Shown: in pieces, positions 1-8,732 of the stretch
Layout of the letters: every line of letters begins with the position of its first letter
Position numbering within the stretch: the stretch's first letter is position 1
Source: Cytophagaceae bacterium
Lineage (GTDB): Bacteria > Bacteroidota > Bacteroidia > Cytophagales > Spirosomataceae
DNA: 44,873 nucleotides
Assembly: GCA_027488335.1 (NCBI GenBank)
Contig: JAIYBU010000137.1
Coordinates: 1 to 44,873, forward strand
Direction of reading: 5' to 3'
Notes under the pieces: generated by a model
Databases searched by the model: none
Told to the model about the DNA's origin: nothing
Seen by the model: the letters and a program-made list of their open reading frames with translations, nothing else
Made by a program: the position numbers and the translations under genes

Positions 1-1256
1 CTACAACCTTACCCCAAAATCAGGTAGTTTGGTATGCTTCACTCACTGCTAAAGATGCTTTCGGACAAGTACCAACACCAAGTACAAAGACCGATGGCGA
101 AACTACTTATTTTGCTACTACCAAAAATACCGCAGGTTGTGAAAGTGAACGAGTGCCGCTTAAAGTTGCTGTTTCACCTTGCATTGCTACTTTTGAAAGC
201 AATTTTAATAATTGTTTACAAGTGTCTGCCGATAGTGTAAAAGGTAATCAATGGTTCGATTTATATGATAAAACAGGACGTTTATATGCGTCAGTCAATC
301 CGAATGGACTAAATTTAGGTAAAGTTTCAATTTCGATTCGTCATTATGGTCGAGGAAGTGCGGCAATTCCTGCAACCAAAAACGATACTAAATTGATGGC
401 TCGCTATGTGGATTTTCAAAGCTCTTTACTAAAAGAATTCAATACACAAGTTTCGTTGAGAATCTATTATGAAAACAGTGAACTAAACGACTACAAAACA
501 GCTGTAAATTTACCAAATCTAACAATCAATGACTTCAATATTGTACATTATGATGGAGTCAGAGAAGATTGTGGATTTGAAAACAACGATAATTTTTTAG
601 AAGGAGAAAGTTATGTGATTTATAAAAATGTAATAGGAAATCAAATTGCTAAAGACTTCTTTTATCTACAATTTGATGTAAACGAATTTTCAGAAAATGG
701 TGCAACAGCCAACGATTTTACCGAAATAACCTTCAGTGGTAAAGAGACCGATACCCAGACCGTACAGCTTAACTGGCAAAGTAACTATGAAATAAAAGCT
801 GAAAAATACATCTTAGAACGCAGTGCCGATTGTAAAAAATTTACTAAAATGGGCGAAGTAAAAGCTGACGGCACAAGTAGTATTTATGAAAGTATTGATT
901 TTCAGCCACTGGCAGGCAAAAATTGTTATCGTTTGGTGTATATCGACAAAGATGGAACAAAGAAATATCTTGATGTAATAGAGGTAAATTTTACAGATAC
1001 GAATCCAATTTGCTCAGTATTCCCTAATCCGTTGACAAAAAGCGATGAAATAAGCCTTTATTTGAGAAATATCAAAGAAAAAGCAATCAAACTATATAAT
1101 TTGGAAGGCAAAGATTTTTCATTTAATATGAATAAAGAAATATCTCAAATCATCAAGATTCGCCCTGATGTGTATTTAAGCAAAGGCATACACTTCTTGG
1201 TTGTAATTGGTGAAGATGGCAAAAAATGTGTGCAGAAAATCGTTGTAAATCCTTGA
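1..1256 (+). CDS. T9SS-exported surface or secreted protein, 3' part only
   Basis: The reading frame is open to the left edge of the window (first full codon at base 3), so the start and the N-terminal part lie outside. The visible ~417 residues begin with a short Ig-like stretch of the kind common in gliding-motility-associated proteins. An uncharacterised region follows, then a fibronectin-like segment around bases 750-1000. The protein ends in a typical type IX secretion sorting domain: it begins at VFPNP (about base 1018), runs through IKLYNLEGK and ends in KIVVNP just before the TGA stop. Such domains direct cargo through the Bacteroidota T9SS to the cell surface or medium. No catalytic motif is visible in the part present, so the function is unknown; an adhesin or a larger enzyme with an upstream catalytic domain are both possible. 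Confidence 0.85.
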   Translation, partial: TTLPQNQVVWYASLTAKDAFGQVPTPSTKTDGETTYFATTKNTAGCESERVPLKVAVSPCIATFESNFNNCLQVSADSVKGNQWFDLYDKTGRLYASVNPNGLNLGKVSISIRHYGRGSAAIPATKNDTKLMARYVDFQSSLLKEFNTQVSLRIYYENSELNDYKTAVNLPNLTINDFNIVHYDGVREDCGFENNDNFLEGESYVIYKNVIGNQIAKDFFYLQFDVNEFSENGATANDFTEITFSGKETDTQTVQLNWQSNYEIKAEKYILERSADCKKFTKMGEVKADGTSSIYESIDFQPLAGKNCYRLVYIDKDGTKKYLDVIEVNFTDTNPICSVFPNPLTKSDEISLYLRNIKEKAIKLYNLEGKDFSFNMNKEISQIIKIRPDVYLSKGIHFLVVIGEDGKKCVQKIVVNP

Positions 1257-1429
1257 TTATAAGCAATTATGTACTTGTATATAAGTAAACGAGTATTTTA
1301 TGATTTGTTAAGACGTTGATTAGTTAATACTTATCTCGTGTTTTGTGAAAATAACTGAATACATCAAAAATGACCATGATTACAGAATAAATAGCATTCG
1401 TGGCTTTAACTTTTTTGCGATATTTATCC

Positions 1430-1437
1430 TATTTTTG
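1430..1437 (+). promoter_or_regulatory. Candidate -7 element TATTTTTG
   Basis: The octamer matches the Bacteroidota -7 consensus TAnnTTTG and lies 18 bp before the ATG at 1456. I see no convincing -33 TTG at the usual distance. Its position means the longer reading frame starting at 1345 is unlikely to be translated in full. Confidence 0.45.
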
Positions 1438-1455
1438 CGAAAAATAATGGGAAAA

Positions 1456-1674
1456 ATGAAAAATTTCAATCTGAAATCATACCACGTACGAGGCATGAAT
1501 GCCGAAACAGAAGCTGAAAAACTGGCAATTAACCAGGAATTGAAAGACCTGTACGAAAGCCTTTCGGAAGAAGATAAAAAAGATTTTAATGAACAGTTAC
1601 AAACCTTTTTGGTAAAAGAAATGGCCGCCATAAAATCAGTGTATGACGCTACAAAAACCGATGATTTGAATTAA
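1456..1674 (+). CDS. Small acidic hypothetical protein
   Basis: This is a 72-residue soluble, helix-rich, charged protein with no signal peptide or membrane segment. I do not recognise a family. The frame stays open upstream to an ATG at 1345, but a TAnnTTTG promoter element at 1430-1437 sits inside that extension, so translation more likely begins at the ATG at 1456 (or 1447). The middle contains an ELKDLYESLSEEDKKDF stretch that should form an amphipathic helix. The gene faces glyS and shares a hairpin terminator with it. Function unknown; that it is a real gene is supported by its own promoter-like element and terminator. Confidence 0.6.
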   Translation: MKNFNLKSYHVRGMNAETEAEKLAINQELKDLYESLSEEDKKDFNEQLQTFLVKEMAAIKSVYDATKTDDLN

Positions 1675-1676
1675 AA

Positions 1677-1729
1677 AAAACGTTCCCACGTTACCTGAAC
1701 GAAGTCGAAGGATACGGGGGAACGTTTTT
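1677..1729. terminator. Bidirectional terminator between convergent genes
   Basis: AAAACGTTCCC (1677-1687) pairs with GGGAACGTTTT (1718-1728), leaving a 30-base loop, with A and T runs at the outer ends so that it can work for both converging genes. The loop contains CCTGAACGAAGTCGAAGG, which resembles an interspersed repeat core seen in many Bacteroidota genomes. Confidence 0.7.
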
Positions 1730-1738
1730 GAAATAAAT

Positions 1739-3235
1739 TTATATCGCTTCTAAAATTCTCTCCATGCTTACCGCATAACCGATTTTTTCTTTCAATTCTG
1801 AAATCGAAACACGTTCTTGGGTCATTGAGTCACGATGACGAATCGTTACGGTATCGTCTTCCATTGTTTGGTAATCAACCGCAATACAGAAGGGTGTTCC
1901 GATTAAGTCTTGGCGAGTATAGCGTTTACCGATTGCACCGCCATCATCATAAACAGTACGGAACGATGATTTCAATGAGTTAGCAATAGCTTCTGCTTTT
2001 TCAGCCAAACCATCTTTTTTCACCAAGGGCAATACGGCTGCTTTGAATGGTGCGAGAGCTGGGTGTAATTTCAAGTAAACTCTTTCTTTGTCTTCTTTGC
2101 CCTCTTCGTTGCTCGGAATAACCTCTTTCGTGAAGGCATTGCAGAAGGTTGCCAAGAACAAACGGTCGGCACCTACCGAAGTTTCTACTACATGCGGAAT
2201 ATAATTTCCGTAAGGTTTGCCATTTTCGTCAAGGTCAGCATCGAAATACTGTTGTTTTTTCTTCGATAACTCTTGGTGATTTCTCAAATCAAAATCTCCA
2301 CGGGCGTGAATACCTTCCATTTCTCTGAATCCGAAAGGGAATTCGTACTCAATATCAACGGCTGCACTGGCGTAGTGAGCTAATTTTTCATGGTCGTGGT
2401 ATTTTAATTTTTCGGCAGGAAGACCAATCGCTTTATGGAATTTCAAACGAGTTTCTTTCCAGCTATTGTACCAATGCTGCGAAGTATCAGGGCGAATGAA
2501 AAATTGCATTTCCATTTGTTCAAACTCACGCATACGGAAAATAAATTGACGAGCTACAATTTCATTTCTAAATGCCTTACCAATTTGAGCAATACCAAAA
2601 GGCACTTTCATACGTCCACTTTTTTGTACGTTCAAGAAATTTACAAAAATTCCTTGAGCAGTTTCTGGACGTAAATAAATTAAACTGGAATCTTCGGCAA
2701 CCGAACCCACTTGGGTCGAGAACATGAGGTTAAATTGACGAACTTCTGTCCAATTCAACGTTTTTGAAATTGGACAAACGATGTTTTCTGATATGATTAA
2801 GTTTCTTACACCTTCTAAATCTTCTGCACCGAGTAATCTACCCATTTCGTTGAGCAAATTTTGAGCTTTTTCAGCGTCGCCCGCTTTGGCATATTCTTCG
2901 GCCTTACCTTCCAAAAGTTGGTCGGCACGGTAACGTTTTTTACTGTCTTTATTATCAATCATTGGGTCGTTGAAACCATCTACGTGACCCGACGCTTTCC
3001 ACGTAAGCGGGTGCATAAAAATAGCGGCATCAATCCCCACAATATTATCGTGAAGCTGAGTCATGGCTTTCCACCATGCTGTTTTGAGGTTATTTTTTAG
3101 TTCAACGCCATTCTGACCGTAATCATAAACGGCTTGAAGTCCATCATAAATTTCGGACGAAGGAAACACGAAGCCATATTCTTTTGCATGGCTAATAATG
3201 TCTTGGAGACTGGTGGCTACTACTGGTTGACTCAT
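1739..3235 (-). CDS. glyS: Glycine--tRNA ligase
   Basis: Glycyl-tRNA synthetase, the homodimeric class II type, charges tRNA-Gly with glycine in the cytoplasm. The 498-residue length fits the bacterial/eukaryotic-type single-chain enzyme. The class II motif 2 region is clear at about residues 219-245 (GKAFRNE ... RMREFEQMEMQFF), preceded by YLRPETAQGIF near 187-197; VGADRLFLATF near 355 is the motif 3 Arg region. The C-terminal ~110 residues are the anticodon-binding domain. The ATG at 3235 lies only 14 bases after the ptuB-like stop codon on the same strand. I could not find a TAnnTTTG element between 3236 and about 3500, so its promoter may lie deeper in ptuB or it may be read from the ptuA promoter. 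Confidence 0.96.
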   Translation of the reverse strand: MSQPVVATSLQDIISHAKEYGFVFPSSEIYDGLQAVYDYGQNGVELKNNLKTAWWKAMTQLHDNIVGIDAAIFMHPLTWKASGHVDGFNDPMIDNKDSKKRYRADQLLEGKAEEYAKAGDAEKAQNLLNEMGRLLGAEDLEGVRNLIISENIVCPISKTLNWTEVRQFNLMFSTQVGSVAEDSSLIYLRPETAQGIFVNFLNVQKSGRMKVPFGIAQIGKAFRNEIVARQFIFRMREFEQMEMQFFIRPDTSQHWYNSWKETRLKFHKAIGLPAEKLKYHDHEKLAHYASAAVDIEYEFPFGFREMEGIHARGDFDLRNHQELSKKKQQYFDADLDENGKPYGNYIPHVVETSVGADRLFLATFCNAFTKEVIPSNEEGKEDKERVYLKLHPALAPFKAAVLPLVKKDGLAEKAEAIANSLKSSFRTVYDDGGAIGKRYTRQDLIGTPFCIAVDYQTMEDDTVTIRHRDSMTQERVSISELKEKIGYAVSMERILEAI

Positions 3236-3249
3236 TTTATTAATTTAAA

Positions 3250-3834
3250 TTATAGCATAAAACGATAAGCAAAATCATCAATTACGGGGTTGTTTGAATC
3301 GTTGAATTGCTTAAAAACTCTTTTTCTGTCTTCTGGTCGGCCAAAATCATTTAACCTGTAAATTCTTATCGTTTCTTTAGCTTTTTGCTGATTAGATAAA
3401 GATTTAGCAGGATTTTCTTTTATTTCACCAGAAGAATAGTTGAAAATAAAATATTCTGAAAACTCATAGTCAACTTTATCAGGTTGAAGTAGAGAATCAT
3501 TAAATTCATCTAATTTTTGCTGACAATTATGACAACTTATATAAAGATTTTCCCACTGATAAGACAGTAATGGAAATTTACTTTTAGGTTTGAAATGCTC
3601 AATGGTTTCTCCTGTTTGTTGGAGGGGAAAACCATCACAAAATGAGCAATGATTTTTGGTTAAATCTCGAAGAATCGGGTATAAAAGCTTATTGACTTTT
3701 TCTTTTTTATAGGAATACCACGTAAACTCATTCTTCTTTTTAGAATTATCTAATTTTTGTTTGAATTGCTCGCCCCATTTTACCCAATTTTTTAGAAGCC
3801 AAACGGGAGCATTCGACCGCTTGAAAGACTTCAT
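3250..3834 (-). CDS. ptuB: HNH endonuclease, PtuB-like (Septu defence)
   Basis: A 194-residue protein with a zinc-finger HNH nuclease core: Cys63-x2-Cys66, then ETIEHFKPK with Glu79-His80, WENL with Asn96, and Cys101-x2-Cys104. This layout is that of the TIGR02646/PtuB family, the nuclease effector of Septu anti-phage systems. Its start overlaps the end of the ATPase gene by 4 bases (ATGA), so the two are translationally coupled. By family knowledge PtuB cuts nucleic acid when released or activated by the PtuA ATPase during phage infection. The same HNH family also occurs in retrons with PtuA and a reverse transcriptase, but no reverse transcriptase or msr-msd is visible here, so a stand-alone Septu is more likely. 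Confidence 0.8.
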   Translation of the reverse strand: MKSFKRSNAPVWLLKNWVKWGEQFKQKLDNSKKKNEFTWYSYKKEKVNKLLYPILRDLTKNHCSFCDGFPLQQTGETIEHFKPKSKFPLLSYQWENLYISCHNCQQKLDEFNDSLLQPDKVDYEFSEYFIFNYSSGEIKENPAKSLSNQQKAKETIRIYRLNDFGRPEDRKRVFKQFNDSNNPVIDDFAYRFML

Positions 3835-5159
3835 ATACTATAATTGGTATGCAATATTTTATTTATTTGACGTAACTCAAACTGAATAATGGTATTAAGT
3901 TCGAGACTCTGAACAGCTAAACTTTTTGATAATTCAATGAATTTATTCTCCGAGCCATTCAGATTTCCAGCAAGTAATTTATCTCTGAACTGATAAAATA
4001 TATCTAAATCATTGTTTACTTCAAGTCCAAATTCTTCTTTGATTCCAAAAGTTTCTCTCAAAACATAACTGATACTATTCCCATTTTCTGAAATTGTGGC
4101 TGGATGTATTTTTGCACCTTCATCGGTAAGTTCTATTTTGTGAATCCAAGCTCCATCAACCGAATTGACAATAAACGGTGAGTGAGTGGTAATAAATATC
4201 TGAGCATTTTTGAAGAGTTTCTGCACTACTGGCAAAATTTTTCGTTGCCAAGAAGGATGCAAATGCACTTCAATTTCATCTAAAAACAAAATAAATTCTC
4301 GTTCAAAAATTGGCAAATCATCTTTCCATTTCAAAGCATCCATTCGCATGATTAAATCACCAAGCCATGAAATTATTGAGCGTAAGCCATCGGGTAGGAG
4401 GTCGAAGTCTAATTCTTGTCCTTGTTTTACGGCTACAACTTTTAGTTTTTCATTTTTAAACTTAAAATCTATCGGAATCTCAATTATTTGCTCAGTTATT
4501 TGTTTTAAGGTTTCAATTCCTCTGCTATATTTTTCTACCTCAGCAGTATTACCTTCAAAATATGCACTGTTTCTTTGTGCCATTTTATTGGCCAACCATT
4601 CATTTAGGGAATAATCATTTACATCTTTTGTTTTATTAAACTCTAAAGCATTTTCAAGAGGATTATAGTTTTCTTTTTCTTTAATGTTAATATTTTCTTG
4701 ATGTTCGATGAAGCGGTAACCTGAGTAGGCAAACCCTATGAATTTAAAAGTATTTCTCAAAGTTCGGTGTAGAAACCACTTTTTTTCTTCTTCTTCGGGC
4801 AAAATTATTTTAGGAGTAACATCAGATTCTTCTTTATGAGAGTATGGTTCTCTTAGAGGGTCAATACTTATTTCTTGGTTATTGTCAAATACGAGGTATC
4901 CAATTTCAAAACTATTGGAATTATTGCGTATTCTCTTTATAAAGTTTTTACGGTTGTAAAAACGTGAATATCCACCCAAAAAAAAGTATGAATTTATTAC
5001 CCCACTCGCCAACGCCTGCAAAATCGTAGTCTTTCCAGTTCCGTTCTGTCCTGTAAGGATGTGAATTTCTGCCATGTCTTTGTCCAGCTTTTCGGGAAAA
5101 GAAATGGTTTCATTCTCAAAAACTCCGATATTTTTTAACGTAAGACTTCTGATTTTCAT
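3831..5159 (-). CDS. ptuA: AAA/ABC-type ATPase, PtuA-like (Septu defence)
   Basis: A 442-residue SMC/ABC-like ATPase of the AAA_21 or OLD-related type. Walker A is GQNGTGKT (residues 37-44). A signature-like LPDGLRS lies at 255-261. Walker B is FILFLDEIEVHLHP with Asp294-Glu295, and the switch His is His326 in ITTHSPF. There is no TOPRIM domain after the ATPase core, which separates it from OLD nucleases. It is followed in a 4-base overlap by the HNH gene, the order expected for Septu ptuA-ptuB. A -7 element TAATTTTG lies 22 bp before the ATG. Composition looks more AT-rich than the neighbouring glyS by eye, consistent with horizontal gain but not proof of it. Confidence 0.8.
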   Translation of the reverse strand: MKIRSLTLKNIGVFENETISFPEKLDKDMAEIHILTGQNGTGKTTILQALASGVINSYFFLGGYSRFYNRKNFIKRIRNNSNSFEIGYLVFDNNQEISIDPLREPYSHKEESDVTPKIILPEEEEKKWFLHRTLRNTFKFIGFAYSGYRFIEHQENINIKEKENYNPLENALEFNKTKDVNDYSLNEWLANKMAQRNSAYFEGNTAEVEKYSRGIETLKQITEQIIEIPIDFKFKNEKLKVVAVKQGQELDFDLLPDGLRSIISWLGDLIMRMDALKWKDDLPIFEREFILFLDEIEVHLHPSWQRKILPVVQKLFKNAQIFITTHSPFIVNSVDGAWIHKIELTDEGAKIHPATISENGNSISYVLRETFGIKEEFGLEVNNDLDIFYQFRDKLLAGNLNGSENKFIELSKSLAVQSLELNTIIQFELRQINKILHTNYSI

Positions 5160-5181
5160 CCTTTGAATAAATTAATCCTCA

Positions 5182-5189
5182 CAAAATTA
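5182..5189 (-). promoter_or_regulatory. Candidate -7 element TAATTTTG upstream of ptuA
   Basis: Read on the minus strand the octamer matches TAnnTTTG and ends 22 bp before the ptuA ATG, giving a short leader. No clear -33 TTG is seen at the expected spacing. Confidence 0.45.
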
Positions 5190-5259
5190 ACGAAAACCTT
5201 GCAAATACTTTACCTATATCTTAATTTTTGCCAATAATTCAATTTTTGCTGCTGTATCA

Positions 5260-6258
5260 ATGAAAAAACTCACGAATTTCGTTCGTAATCTCCTGTCTAT
5301 GTCGCCCGCCGAGGCAAAGGGTGTAATCGTAATCTTCGGAATCATCATTTTAATAATTGTATTGATGTTTGGTGCTGATTGGTTTTTTAGTCAGAAATCA
5401 CAAAATTTGGTCATTTCTTCGCCAAAAATGCTGGATAGCCTAACCGTTTCGCTTGATAATAGAAAGCCGAATTATGGGAATCAATCGAATTACGGACAGA
5501 AGTATGAGAAGTTTGAATCGAACAAAAAAGCCTATAAAAACTTTAATTTCGACCCAAATTCGGCTTCTGTTGAACAATTTGAATCATTGGGTTTACCCAA
5601 ATTTATGGCTGAACGCATCGAAAAATACCGCAGTAAAGGAGGGAAATTCAGAAAGAAAGAAGATTTTGCTAAAATCTATGGCTTGCTACCTGATACTTAT
5701 GAGCGTTTAGAGCCTTACATTACCTTGCCATCGGTCGATGATGAATCTTTACGTACACCACAAGCAGAAGCTACCAATGTGGAGAGTGTGGTGGCTATTT
5801 CTTCGCCAGACGAAAATAAACCAATAGAAAACAAAATAGCAAGCACAAAAACTTATGGTAAACAACCCGTTCGTTTTGATTTAAACACAGGGGATACGAC
5901 CGATTTTATGAAAATTAGAGGAATTGGTTCGGGCTATGCTAAACGTATTATCAAATACAGAGATATGCTTGGCGGTTTTGTTAGTACCGAGCAAATTAGA
6001 GAAACATACGGACTCTCGCCCGAAACAGTCGATGAATTATTGAAATATGGGTTTGTGAAAAATGGGGTTAAAAAGTTGAAAATCAATCAAATAAGCCTTG
6101 CAGATTTCCGTCACCCTTATCTGAAATACTATCAAACAAAAGCAATTATTGCCTATCGTGACCAACATGGATTATTTAAAAATGCAGAAGATTTGAAGCA
6201 AATTAAGCTTTTAGATGAGGCTACGATAATGAAAATATTACCTTATATAGAATTTTAA
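5260..6258 (+). CDS. Membrane-anchored helix-hairpin-helix (ComEA-like) protein
   Basis: 332 residues. A short cytoplasmic N-terminus is followed by one transmembrane helix (about residues 20-43), a linker, and three helix-hairpin-helix modules at about 96-157, 206-266 and 274-332. Each carries the FDPN/FDLN/LKIN start, the leucine-rich hairpin and the KYR..GGF/KNAEDL end typical of ComEA. ComEA binds incoming double-stranded DNA in competence; here three modules rather than one suggest avid DNA binding outside the inner membrane. The transport role is inferred from the family. Two AATTTTTG stretches in 5221-5250 may hold the promoter but neither fits the consensus exactly. It is divergent from ptuA and shares a terminator with the receptor gene that faces it. 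Confidence 0.85.
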   Translation: MKKLTNFVRNLLSMSPAEAKGVIVIFGIIILIIVLMFGADWFFSQKSQNLVISSPKMLDSLTVSLDNRKPNYGNQSNYGQKYEKFESNKKAYKNFNFDPNSASVEQFESLGLPKFMAERIEKYRSKGGKFRKKEDFAKIYGLLPDTYERLEPYITLPSVDDESLRTPQAEATNVESVVAISSPDENKPIENKIASTKTYGKQPVRFDLNTGDTTDFMKIRGIGSGYAKRIIKYRDMLGGFVSTEQIRETYGLSPETVDELLKYGFVKNGVKKLKINQISLADFRHPYLKYYQTKAIIAYRDQHGLFKNAEDLKQIKLLDEATIMKILPYIEF

Positions 6259-6292
6259 AACGACGTCTGGATAATTTATCCAGACGTCGTTT
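6258..6292. terminator. Strong bidirectional terminator hairpin
   Basis: A perfect 16-bp stem (6258-6273 with 6277-6292) around a 3-base loop lies between the stop of the ComEA-like gene and the stop of the TonB receptor gene. The left arm begins in the last base of the TAA stop. A-rich and T-rich ends allow use from both sides, although the T tract is short. Confidence 0.75.
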
Positions 6293-6302
6293 CCGAGATT
6301 AT

Positions 6303-8684
6303 TTAGAATTTAAAATTGTAAGACAATGACGGAATCGGCGAACCAAAAACTACTAATTTATACGTACTGATGGCAGTTCCTGTGCTACGAACAAACACTG
6401 AATAAGCGTTTTTCTTGCCATAAACATTAAATATCGTAAACGTAAAATGACTCTTGAAACGTTTATCTTTCATGCCTGGTTGGTAGATATTCCAAGCAAA
6501 ATCAAGGCGGTGGTAGTCGGGTAGGCGAGCATTGTTTCGCACGCCATAATACGGATAACTACGTGCTTGGTAAACAATAAAGCCTTCGGGTAAAGTATAT
6601 GGGCGACCTGTACTATACGAGAAATTAAATGAAAAGTCGTGGTGTGTACCTTGATTAATTATCAATGAAGCGTTGAACGAGTGCGGACGGTCATAATTGG
6701 CTGAATACCAGTTTCCGAAATTGATTTGTTCGCCAAAACCACTGCCCTCATAAACTTTATTTTGAGAACGAGAATACGTATAATTTATCCAACCTGTAGT
6801 TTCGCCTTTCTTCTTTGAAAACATCACTTCAAGCCCATAAGAACGGTTTTTTCCTTGTAAAAGTTGCGTTTCGGGATGGCCATCTAATAAGAAATCTGCC
6901 CCAGGTTTATAATCAATGATATTATTGGTGAGTCGATAATAGGCCTCTAACGATAACTCATAAATATTTCCTCTTAGGTTATGAAAAAGCCCTCCCGAAA
7001 TCAATGTACTTACTTGTGGTTTAATATGTAAATCCGAACTTTTCCAGCGTGAAGTAGGCAGAGGAGTTGTAGTATTGGTTACTACTTGCATATATTGACG
7101 CATCAAGTTATAACCTAATTTTACGGAAGTTCGCTCGTTCAATGAATATTTTATACCTAAACGTGGTTCTACCCCACCATAAGATTTCATTATTTGACCG
7201 TTTCCATAAACAACAGTATCTCTCGCCGAAAAAGCATCTCTTGGCTCGCCTTCTACGTATGTTTGTACCGTTCCTGCACCTAAAGCAAAAAACTGAGAAT
7301 ATCTCGCTCCAACTGAAAGTGTTGCTTTTGGCGAGAGTGTAATCTCGTCTTCGGCATGAATAGCCGTTTCGAGGGCATGTTCTTTAGGAGTCATTACTGA
7401 TAACACACTTTTGCTTGTTCCTGGCAGCAACTCACCAGGGTCAATATCATAGCGTGTACCGCTGACACCCACTTCAATGCGATGTTTATCTGATGAATAA
7501 TTTAAATTACTCTTGAGCTGTTTATACTTGATTCCTGAACGTAATTCTACTTTATTAGAAGAATTGAGTTCGGGAAGTAACGTTTTCGGCACGTAGTCGG
7601 CTGAAACTACGGTTGTTTGTAAATTGAATTTATTATTAATGGCATAAAACCATCTCGCCGAAAAACTTTTACTACGGTAATCATACTGTGTAGAAGTGGC
7701 ATTAATCGCTCCAATTGCCCCCAAAAGTTTCGTTTGGAAAAAGTCTTGGCTGTAATACCCCGAAGCCGTTACTGTATTTTTGTTATTGACTCTCCAAAAA
7801 ACTTTCGTTACTAAATCAGCAAAATTAGCTTTTATGTCTTTTAGTTTTGGTGAAACCACTGGCAGCAAAAAATCATTATATGAAGCACGCCCTGAAACCA
7901 TAATGCCAAGTTTGTCTTTAATAATTGGAGCATCAAGCGTAAGACGATTCGATACAAAACTTATTCCACCGCTCATTTTAAACTTATCGAGTGAAGGTTG
8001 TTGCAGCGAAACATCCATCACGGATGCAGCACGGCCACCAAATCTTGCTGGAGTATTTCCTTTATATACTTCTACACTCGAAGCTGCTTCTGACGGAAAC
8101 GCAGTAAAAAGTCCAAACATGTGAGTTGGATTAAAAATCGGAATATCATCAAGCAGTAATAGATTTTGGTCGGTAGTACCCCCACGAATATTTACACCAT
8201 TAGATGCCTCTCCGACACTTGTTACCCCAGGCAACATTTGCAAACCTCTCAGAATATCAATTTCTCCAACGGCAGCAGGTAGTTTTCGTAAGGTTTTAAT
8301 ACTGAGTTGATTAACTCCCAAAAGTGGTCGTTGTACGTTCGATTCCGCACCTTTGCTTGATACAATTACTTCTTCCAGTTCATTTTCTACCAAACGCAAT
8401 GAATAGTTTTTATCAATGTCTCGGCGTAAATAGATAACTTCACGCAAAGGTCGATAACCCACAAATTTTATTGATATGGCGTGTTCGCCCGAAGGTAGTA
8501 ATAAATCAAAATGCCCTTTATCATCGGTCAATCCGCCAAATTTCCCAAAGTCGATATTGATTGATGCTTTTGTTAGTGGTTTTCCGTCGATGGTGTCTCG
8601 TACATAACCACTGAAATGGTAATTGACTTGAGCCGATACCGAAAAACTAACAAAAAGGGTAAATAATAAGTAAATCTTTTTCAT
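6303..8684 (-). CDS. TonB-dependent outer membrane receptor with carboxypeptidase-like N-terminal domain (receptor B)
   Basis: The outer-membrane receptor of a TonB uptake system. From the ATG at 8684 the order is: signal peptide ending in SVSAQ, a CarboxypepD_reg-like beta-sandwich (FSGYVRDTIDGKPL ... ISIKFVGYRPL), a plug domain containing NGVNIRGGTTDQNLLLLDD and VYKGNTPARFGGRAASVMDV, then a beta-barrel ending in an aromatic SYNFKF. The ~793-residue length is normal. The frame is open 13 codons further up, but the signal peptide fixes the start at 8684. It lies 48 bases after a DUF4249 lipoprotein gene and is probably co-transcribed with it. Receptors of this subtype are often beside DUF4249 proteins; the ligand is unknown. 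Confidence 0.9.
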   Translation of the reverse strand: MKKIYLLFTLFVSFSVSAQVNYHFSGYVRDTIDGKPLTKASINIDFGKFGGLTDDKGHFDLLLPSGEHAISIKFVGYRPLREVIYLRRDIDKNYSLRLVENELEEVIVSSKGAESNVQRPLLGVNQLSIKTLRKLPAAVGEIDILRGLQMLPGVTSVGEASNGVNIRGGTTDQNLLLLDDIPIFNPTHMFGLFTAFPSEAASSVEVYKGNTPARFGGRAASVMDVSLQQPSLDKFKMSGGISFVSNRLTLDAPIIKDKLGIMVSGRASYNDFLLPVVSPKLKDIKANFADLVTKVFWRVNNKNTVTASGYYSQDFFQTKLLGAIGAINATSTQYDYRSKSFSARWFYAINNKFNLQTTVVSADYVPKTLLPELNSSNKVELRSGIKYKQLKSNLNYSSDKHRIEVGVSGTRYDIDPGELLPGTSKSVLSVMTPKEHALETAIHAEDEITLSPKATLSVGARYSQFFALGAGTVQTYVEGEPRDAFSARDTVVYGNGQIMKSYGGVEPRLGIKYSLNERTSVKLGYNLMRQYMQVVTNTTTPLPTSRWKSSDLHIKPQVSTLISGGLFHNLRGNIYELSLEAYYRLTNNIIDYKPGADFLLDGHPETQLLQGKNRSYGLEVMFSKKKGETTGWINYTYSRSQNKVYEGSGFGEQINFGNWYSANYDRPHSFNASLIINQGTHHDFSFNFSYSTGRPYTLPEGFIVYQARSYPYYGVRNNARLPDYHRLDFAWNIYQPGMKDKRFKSHFTFTIFNVYGKKNAYSVFVRSTGTAISTYKLVVFGSPIPSLSYNFKF

Positions 8685-8732
8685 ATTTTGAGATTTAACA
8701 CAAGATGCTGAATAGAAAGTCAATGATAATGT

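Noticed and set aside
5160..5259. A retron msr-msd RNA upstream of ptuA
   Set aside because: Only 100 bases separate the genes, no strong hairpin is visible there, and no reverse transcriptase gene is present in the window.
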